Below are positions 4,137-8,348 of a stretch of DNA of 8,348 nucleotides, piece by piece (the first letter of the stretch is position 1; each line of letters starts with the position of its first letter). The position numbers were made by a program, and so were the translations under genes. The notes under the pieces are model-generated. The model did no database searches. It was not told the DNA's origin and worked only from the letters and a program-made list of their open reading frames with translations. The DNA is taken from NCBI GenBank assembly GCA_903930745.1, contig CAIYZX010000587.1:1-8348 (forward strand), in the 5' to 3' direction. This DNA is from an uncultured Chloroflexota bacterium (lineage in GTDB: Bacteria > Chloroflexota > Limnocylindria > Limnocylindrales > CSP1-4).

Positions 4137-6542
4137 GTGCGGGGGGAACCGCAGCGCGACCCGCTCGTACGGCCGCCGTCCAGGCTCCACGGGCTGCTCC
4201 TCGCGATCACGCTGCTCGCCCTGGCGAGCCAGCTTGTCTCGGCCTTCCTCGGCGAGCCCGTGGCGGCTCTCGCCGCCCTGATGCTCTCGCCCGTGGCTGC
4301 AGCCTTCATGCTGGCGCACCGCCTCGAGGCCGGGGGGCGCCCAGGGTCCGCCGGCCTCGCCTCCGCTGCCGCAATCCTCGTGGCCGTCCCGTTCATCGCC
4401 CTCCTCTTCGACGGCGGATCCGCCGCAGCCCTGCTCGCGCCGATCGCATTCCTCATGGTGCTGCCCGTCGTCCGCGGCCGTCTCGTCGCCGTGGTGGCGG
4501 TCCTTGCGGCGGCCGAGGCGGGGCTGGCCGCGTCCTCTCCGCTGCTCGATCATGTGGCGGCGTCGGCGGTTAGCGTGCAGGCCGTGGCGGACCTGGTCAC
4601 GGAGTTCCTCGGAGGCTCGCTCGTCGCAGGCATCGTCATGGGCATGGTGTGGCGGTTGCACCGCGACCGAGAGGCGGCGGCGGAGGCGTCCGCCCGGCTG
4701 TTCGCGGACGCGCCCGTGGGTCTTGCGCGCGTCACGCCGGCGAGCACGCTCCTCGATGTGAATCCAGCCTTCGCACGCCTGTTCGGCTATCCGGCCCCGG
4801 AGGCGATGCGGGGCGTGGCGGTTGCAGAGCTGCTGCCCGATGCCGCCACCAGGTCCTCCCTCCTGGCGGACGTGGCCACGAACGGCACCGCTACGCGCGA
4901 GGTGGCCATCAGGAGACGGGATGGCGCCGCCGCCTGCATCCGGACCACCATCCGCGTGGAGCGTGACGTCGCCGGACGTCCGGTTGGCTACAGCGCGACC
5001 GCGGAGGACATCACCGCCGAGCGCGCCGTCCATGACGAGCACGAGCGGTTGGCGACGATCGTGGACGCAGCGGGCCTTGCGCTCGTGGCCCAGGACCTGG
5101 ACGGGACGATCACCGGCTGGAACCGCGTGGCGGCCCGCCTGTTCGGATGGCCCGCGGACACGGTGGGCAGGACGGTCTTCGAAGTGTCGCCGCCGTCCGA
5201 GTGGGAGGAGATCCGCTCCAGCACCGCACGCGTGGCCGCGGGCGAGCTGATGGGCCCGTTCGAGGTTGACCGTCGCTACGACGGCCGGTGGCTGGTCCTG
5301 GAGGTCACCGTGGTCCCCGTGCGGAACGCCGACGGAGCGGTGGTCTCCATCGCGACGCTCGCCCGGGACGTGACCGCTCAGGCCGCCGAGCGGCGCGAGC
5401 GCGCCCACCTGGCCCGCCAGGTGGAGGAGAGCCGCCGCGAGGAGACCCTGGGCCGTCTCGCGGGCGGCGTGGCGGCGGACTTCAACCGCCTGCTCACCAC
5501 CATTCGCGGGTATGCGGCAGCGTTGCTCGCCGAGGTCCCCGACCGGTCGCCGCAGCGTGCCGCCGCCGAGGAGATCCTTGCCGTCTCCGGGCGTGCCACG
5601 GAGATGACCCACCAGCTGATCGCGTTCGCCCGCCGCGAGCACCTGGAGACCGAGGTGGTGAACCTCGACGAGGTGATCGCCGACCAGGTCCCGGTGATCC
5701 GTGGCGTCATGGGCGCTGACATCGTCATCGAGACCACGACCAGCACGGTCCCCGCCCTGGTCTCCGGCGACCGCAGCCGGCTCGCCGAGGTGCTCGTGCG
5801 ACTCGCCTTCTCCGCCCGTTCCAGGACCCGGGGCCCTGGGGTTGTGGCCATCTCCACGAGCGTGGGGCCGGTGCGCAAGGGGTCCGAGTCCCGCAGCAAC
5901 GAGGCGCTGATCCGGTTCGCGGACCCGGGCACGCCCATCGCGCCGGATGCGCTGGACGACATCTTCGTGCCGTATTCCGGCAACGACCACGCTGAGCCTG
6001 GAGGAGGCCTGGACCTGCCGGCCGTCTTCGGGATGGTCCGCAACATGGGCGGCCGGATCGAGGCGTCCAGCGGGCCGGCGGGCACGGTGATGACCATCCA
6101 CCTGCCCATCGCCGCGCCTGTCCCGGCTCGCCCGATTGCGGCGACGAGCGGATCCGCCACCTCGCCGTCGGCGTCCGTGCTGCTCGTGGACGACGACGCG
6201 GTCGTGCGCACGATCAGCCGCCGCATCCTTGTCATGGCCGGGTTTGCGGTGATCGAGGCGGCGGACGCCGCCCAGGCCCGGGCCATCGCAGACGCGGACG
6301 AGCAGGGGATCGACGTGCTGGTGACGGACGTGATCATGCCGGGCATGCACGGGCCGGACCTCGCGCGCCTGCTCCGCGAGCTGAGGCCGGACCTCCCGGT
6401 GGTCTTCATCTCCGGGTACACGGGTGACGACCTCCCGGACGGGCTCGTGAGCGACCACAGCGGCTACCTTCCCAAGCCGTTCGCGGCCGCGCAGCTCGTG
6501 GCCGCCGTGTCCGCCGCCCTTGCCCGTGGCGGGCGTCGCTGA
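4137..6542 (+). CDS. Membrane PAS-PAS hybrid histidine kinase-like protein, catalytically degenerate
   Basis: This 801-residue inner-membrane signalling protein has the following order. About six hydrophobic segments span residues ~20-178. Two PAS domains follow: PAS1 ~185-292, with the typical N-P-A-F-x-x-x-F-G-Y; PAS2 ~302-418, with W-N-R-V-A-A-x-x-F-G-W. Then come a DHp-like helix pair (~435-510), an ATPase-like region (~515-665) and a receiver domain (~678-798). The H-box reads GRLAGGVAADFNRLL, whereas relatives have AHDFNN: the phospho-acceptor His is Ala447 (GCG at 5475-5477). In the N-box the two usual Asn positions are Arg555 and Ser559. The G1 motif keeps Asp596 but reads D-P-G-T-P, and the G2 loop is G622-G-G-L-D-L. 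The receiver keeps D685/D686, phospho-acceptor D731, S759 and K780-P. So autophosphorylation looks lost, whereas the receiver could still be phosphorylated by another kinase or sense by binding. It follows the corrinoid operon by 127 bp on the same strand. The first helix region lacks a cleavable signal. Ligand unknown. Confidence 0.93.
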   Translation: MRGEPQRDPLVRPPSRLHGLLLAITLLALASQLVSAFLGEPVAALAALMLSPVAAAFMLAHRLEAGGRPGSAGLASAAAILVAVPFIALLFDGGSAAALLAPIAFLMVLPVVRGRLVAVVAVLAAAEAGLAASSPLLDHVAASAVSVQAVADLVTEFLGGSLVAGIVMGMVWRLHRDREAAAEASARLFADAPVGLARVTPASTLLDVNPAFARLFGYPAPEAMRGVAVAELLPDAATRSSLLADVATNGTATREVAIRRRDGAAACIRTTIRVERDVAGRPVGYSATAEDITAERAVHDEHERLATIVDAAGLALVAQDLDGTITGWNRVAARLFGWPADTVGRTVFEVSPPSEWEEIRSSTARVAAGELMGPFEVDRRYDGRWLVLEVTVVPVRNADGAVVSIATLARDVTAQAAERRERAHLARQVEESRREETLGRLAGGVAADFNRLLTTIRGYAAALLAEVPDRSPQRAAAEEILAVSGRATEMTHQLIAFARREHLETEVVNLDEVIADQVPVIRGVMGADIVIETTTSTVPALVSGDRSRLAEVLVRLAFSARSRTRGPGVVAISTSVGPVRKGSESRSNEALIRFADPGTPIAPDALDDIFVPYSGNDHAEPGGGLDLPAVFGMVRNMGGRIEASSGPAGTVMTIHLPIAAPVPARPIAATSGSATSPSASVLLVDDDAVVRTISRRILVMAGFAVIEAADAAQARAIADADEQGIDVLVTDVIMPGMHGPDLARLLRELRPDLPVVFISGYTGDDLPDGLVSDHSGYLPKPFAAAQLVAAVSAALARGGRR

Positions 6543-6555
6543 CGGCTCGCGCAGC

Positions 6556-6582
6556 GGTCCGGGAGATGCGACGATCCGGATC
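6556..6582. repeat. Short hairpin and perfect palindrome between kinase and chaperone genes
   Basis: GATCCGGATC (6573-6582) is a perfect ten-base palindrome. As RNA, GGTCCGG (6556-6562) could also pair with CCGGATC (6576-6582) using one G-U pair. It lies in the 70-bp gap after the kinase stop. No U-tract follows, so a terminator is not established; it could be an operator or chance. Confidence 0.25.
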
Positions 6583-6601
6583 ACGGGGAGCACCCGGTCC
6601 T

Positions 6602-6607
6602 GGAGGG
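6602..6607 (+). promoter_or_regulatory. Shine-Dalgarno fixing the chaperone-like gene start
   Basis: GGAGGG lies five bases before ATG at 6613. It argues for this start over the in-frame ATG at 6520, which would overlap the kinase gene and add 31 residues of low-complexity sequence. Confidence 0.7.
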
Positions 6608-6612
6608 ATGTG

Positions 6613-7071
6613 ATGGCAACCGTCGACGCGAGTCTGCAGAAGGTGCAGCGGATCCTGGCCAACGCCTTTGACAACGTGATGCTGGCCAAGGACGGCTTCG
6701 CGATCGAGCGTGGCAGCACCAGGGTGAACATCGAGGTCAAGGAGTGGGGGAAGGGTCCACAGGGCGACCCGTCGTCCATCGTCCGCATCTGGGCGCCGCT
6801 CGTCCGCGACCTGCCGGCCACGCCGGAGTTCTACCGCTGGGCGGCAACCGAAGGGCAGAAGTACCTCTTCGGCACCGTCACCGTGGTGGACAACGAGGAC
6901 GGCACCTCCTGCTTCGTCGCCTTCGATCACACGCTGCTGGCGGACTACCTGGACCCGGAGGAGCTCGTGCAGGCCGTGGTGGCCGTGGCCGTGACCGCGG
7001 ACGACGTGGACGACACCGTGCACGACAAGTTCGGCGGCAAGCGCTACACGGACCAGGACGCGCCCGCGTGA
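6613..7071 (+). CDS. YbjN / type III secretion chaperone-like small protein
   Basis: This is a 152-residue, acidic, soluble protein with no signal peptide or membrane segment. The layout is an N-terminal helix (residues ~2-20, SLQKVQRILANAF), a beta-meander (FAIERGSTRVNIEVKEW, then SIVRIWAPLV), a helix carrying PEFYRWAATEG, further strands (LFGTVTVVDN, then TSCFVAFDHTLL), and a C-terminal helix with EELVQAVVAVAVTADDVDD. This alpha-beta-alpha pattern and length fit the YbjN / CesT-like (TY-Chap) peptide-binding chaperone fold. I infer the family from pattern and not from a motif, so the name is moderate in confidence. Members are thought to bind peptides or partner proteins and have no enzymatic residues. 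Its TGA overlaps the GTG start of the AAA+ ATPase gene by 4 bp (GTGA), so the two products are probably made together and may act as a chaperone and its motor. It could have its own promoter in the 70-bp gap or be read through from the kinase gene. Confidence 0.85.
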   Translation: MATVDASLQKVQRILANAFDNVMLAKDGFAIERGSTRVNIEVKEWGKGPQGDPSSIVRIWAPLVRDLPATPEFYRWAATEGQKYLFGTVTVVDNEDGTSCFVAFDHTLLADYLDPEELVQAVVAVAVTADDVDDTVHDKFGGKRYTDQDAPA

Positions 7072-8348
7072 CGCTGCGCGACGACATCGCCGACGAGGCG
7101 CTGGCCACCGCCAAGCGCTGGTCGCACCCGGAGGTTGAGCCCCGGCACGTGCTGTGGGCCATCATGAAGGTGCTGGGACCCTCGGCGGTGAGCGGTGCCA
7201 CGCCGGACGTGGTCCGGGGCTACCTGGCGCCCGAGGGCGAGGCCGCCGTGACGCCCGTGTTCACACCTGCGGCCCAGGCCGCCGTGGATGCCTGCGCGTC
7301 CCAGGCCACCGCCGTGGAGCAGGGGACGGCGATCCTGGCCGCACTCGCGTCCGGGGGCCAGGGCGGGGCGCCCGCGGGCCCCGTCCCGGAGACGCCCTCC
7401 GGCGCCCCGGCCGCAGCGGACCCCAAGGCCGGCCAGACGGCCCGCGCCGAGACGGCGACCGCCTCGCCCTCCTCCACGCCGGTGCCTGCGAAGCCCGCCG
7501 CCGCAACGCTCGACGAGCTGCTCGCCGAGCTGGACAGCCTCGTGGGTCTCGGCTCCGTGAAGACGGAGATCCGCAAGCTCGTCGCGGTCCAGCGCCTCAA
7601 CGCCGAGCGCCGCGCCCAGGGCCTGCCGGAGGTGACCGGCAGCGCCCATCTCGTGTTCACCGGGGACCCGGGGACCGGCAAGACCACCGTGGCCCGTCTC
7701 GTCGCCCGCCTGTACGGCGCCCTCGGTCTCGTCAGCCGCGGCCACCTCGTGGAGGCCACGCGCTCCGACCTCGTGGCCGGCTACGTGGGCCAGACCGCGC
7801 TCAAGGTGGCGGAGGTGGTCCGCACGGCCGTGGGTGGCGTGCTCTTCATCGACGAGGCGTACGCGCTCGCGCCCAGCGACCCGCAGGACTTTGGCGCGGA
7901 GGCCATCGCCACGCTGGTGAAGCTGATGGAGGACCACCGCTCCAACATGGCGGTGATCGTGGCGGGCTACCGCGACGAGATGTGGGACTTCATCCGCTCC
8001 AACCCCGGGCTCCGGAGCCGGTTCACCCGCTACATCGACTTCCCGAACTACACGCCCGACGAGCTGGCGTCCATCTTCATCACGATGGCGGCCACCGCGA
8101 AGGTCGACGTGGACGAGGGGACACGGGCGAAGGTGCTGGCCACGCTGGCGACGGCCTCGAAGATCGAGGACTTCGGCAACGCGCGGTTCGTCCGCACCCT
8201 CTTCGAGCAGGCGTACGCCAACATGGCGGCCCGGGCGCTCGAGGACGGGCGGATCGATCCGGCCGAGGTGGAGCTGATGACCGCGGCGGACATCCCGGGC
8301 GCGGACACGCCCGCGGGCGGCCACAGCCATCACATCGGGTTCGAGGCG
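7068..8348 (+). CDS. CbxX/CfxQ-type AAA+ ATPase with Clp-N-like N-domain (3' end outside window)
   Basis: A stop-free frame of 427 codons starts at GTG 7068 and runs off the window. Residues 1-35 (TLRDDIADEALATAKRW, then EPRHVLWAIM) resemble one Clp N-domain repeat, and a second half may lie at ~60-100. Residues ~103-148 are an Ala/Pro/Thr-rich, low-complexity linker. The AAA+ core follows from ~150: LDSLVGLGSVK entry, Walker A G199-DPGTGK-T206, an aromatic pore-loop-like A-G-Y239-V-G-Q, Walker B V258-LFIDE263, sensor 1 at V296-IVAGY301, the NPGLRSRF element (312-319) holding the likely arginine finger, and sensor 2 G370-N-A-R373. This set is typical of CbxX/CfxQ (SpoVK, EccA C-terminal) ATPases, which remodel or unfold partner proteins, such as Rubisco in CbxX or secretion partners in EccA. 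No Rubisco or ESX gene is visible here. The Clp-N-like front replaces the TPR domain of EccA. All nucleotide-site residues are present, so it should be active. The 4-bp overlap ties it to the YbjN-like gene. The tail (HSHHIGFEA) continues beyond the AAA+ core. Confidence 0.92.
   Translation, partial: MTLRDDIADEALATAKRWSHPEVEPRHVLWAIMKVLGPSAVSGATPDVVRGYLAPEGEAAVTPVFTPAAQAAVDACASQATAVEQGTAILAALASGGQGGAPAGPVPETPSGAPAAADPKAGQTARAETATASPSSTPVPAKPAAATLDELLAELDSLVGLGSVKTEIRKLVAVQRLNAERRAQGLPEVTGSAHLVFTGDPGTGKTTVARLVARLYGALGLVSRGHLVEATRSDLVAGYVGQTALKVAEVVRTAVGGVLFIDEAYALAPSDPQDFGAEAIATLVKLMEDHRSNMAVIVAGYRDEMWDFIRSNPGLRSRFTRYIDFPNYTPDELASIFITMAATAKVDVDEGTRAKVLATLATASKIEDFGNARFVRTLFEQAYANMAARALEDGRIDPAEVELMTAADIPGADTPAGGHSHHIGFEA

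Noticed and set aside
6520..6612. Earlier ATG start for the YbjN-like gene
   Set aside because: It would overlap the kinase gene and add unstructured residues, and the ATG at 6613 has a GGAGGG Shine-Dalgarno at ideal spacing.
4074..6821. A 915-codon open frame on the minus strand opposite the kinase-like gene
   Set aside because: It is the antisense shadow of a GC-rich gene: its translation is His/Arg/Gly-rich with no domain, whereas the plus frame has PAS, kinase-like and receiver motifs.
7044..8333. A 429-codon open frame on the minus strand at the right end
   Set aside because: It lies opposite the AAA+ ATPase, whose Walker A, Walker B and sensor motifs leave no doubt about the coding strand.
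1..8348. CRISPR array, tRNA, rRNA, insertion sequence or attachment site
   Set aside because: No direct repeats at regular spacing, no tRNA-like or rRNA stretches, and no transposase or integrase motifs were found in reading both strands.

Overview
This is a very GC-rich bacterial window (roughly 70% by eye) with dense gene packing, 4-bp start/stop overlaps, two apparent GTG starts and long stop-free antisense shadows. These features, and the style of the proteins, suggest a high-GC Chloroflexota (Limnocylindria-like) or an actinobacterial-type genome. This placement is a guess from composition and family resemblance; no rRNA or marker gene is present.

Layout. (1) 1-31: possible last codons of a plus-strand gene that converges on gene 1. 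(2) 28-1365, minus strand: a 445-aa soluble protein of unknown function, possibly with two tandem PH-like modules. (3) 1366-1570: a divergent spacer with several GC-rich palindromes and a strong Shine-Dalgarno at its right end. (4) 1571-4009, plus strand: a tight three-gene operon. It encodes a stand-alone corrinoid (B12-binding) protein, a UroD/MtaA-superfamily methyltransferase-like protein, and a small GAF-like protein with a C-terminal four-cysteine, probably metal-binding, module. The first two genes overlap by ATGA and the second and third by 8 or 14 bp. (5) 4137-6542: a membrane-anchored hybrid histidine-kinase-like protein (about six TM segments, two PAS domains, DHp/CA region, receiver). 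Its H-box histidine and N-box asparagine are replaced, while its receiver domain looks intact. (6) 6613-8348 (runs off the end): a YbjN/type-III-chaperone-like small protein, coupled by GTGA overlap to a CbxX/CfxQ-type AAA+ ATPase with an N-terminal Clp-N-like helical domain and an Ala/Pro-rich linker.

How they may work together. The corrinoid protein and its UroD-like partner have the form of a cobamide-dependent methyl-transfer pair. No substrate-specific methyltransferase (MttB/MtbB/MtaB type), pterin methyltransferase or corrinoid reactivase (RamA/ATP-grasp type) is visible, and the UroD-like protein lacks the His-x-Cys zinc site of classical MtaA/MtbA. The third operon gene looks like a cytosolic sensor or adaptor, and the degenerate kinase next to it may belong to the same signalling circuit. 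No DNA-binding output domain occurs in the window. The last two genes look like a separate chaperone/unfoldase module.

The parts most worth following up are the corrinoid/UroD/Cys-module operon, the catalytically degenerate hybrid kinase, and the chaperone plus Clp-N/CbxX AAA+ pair. No RNA genes, CRISPR arrays, insertion sequences or integration sites were seen.
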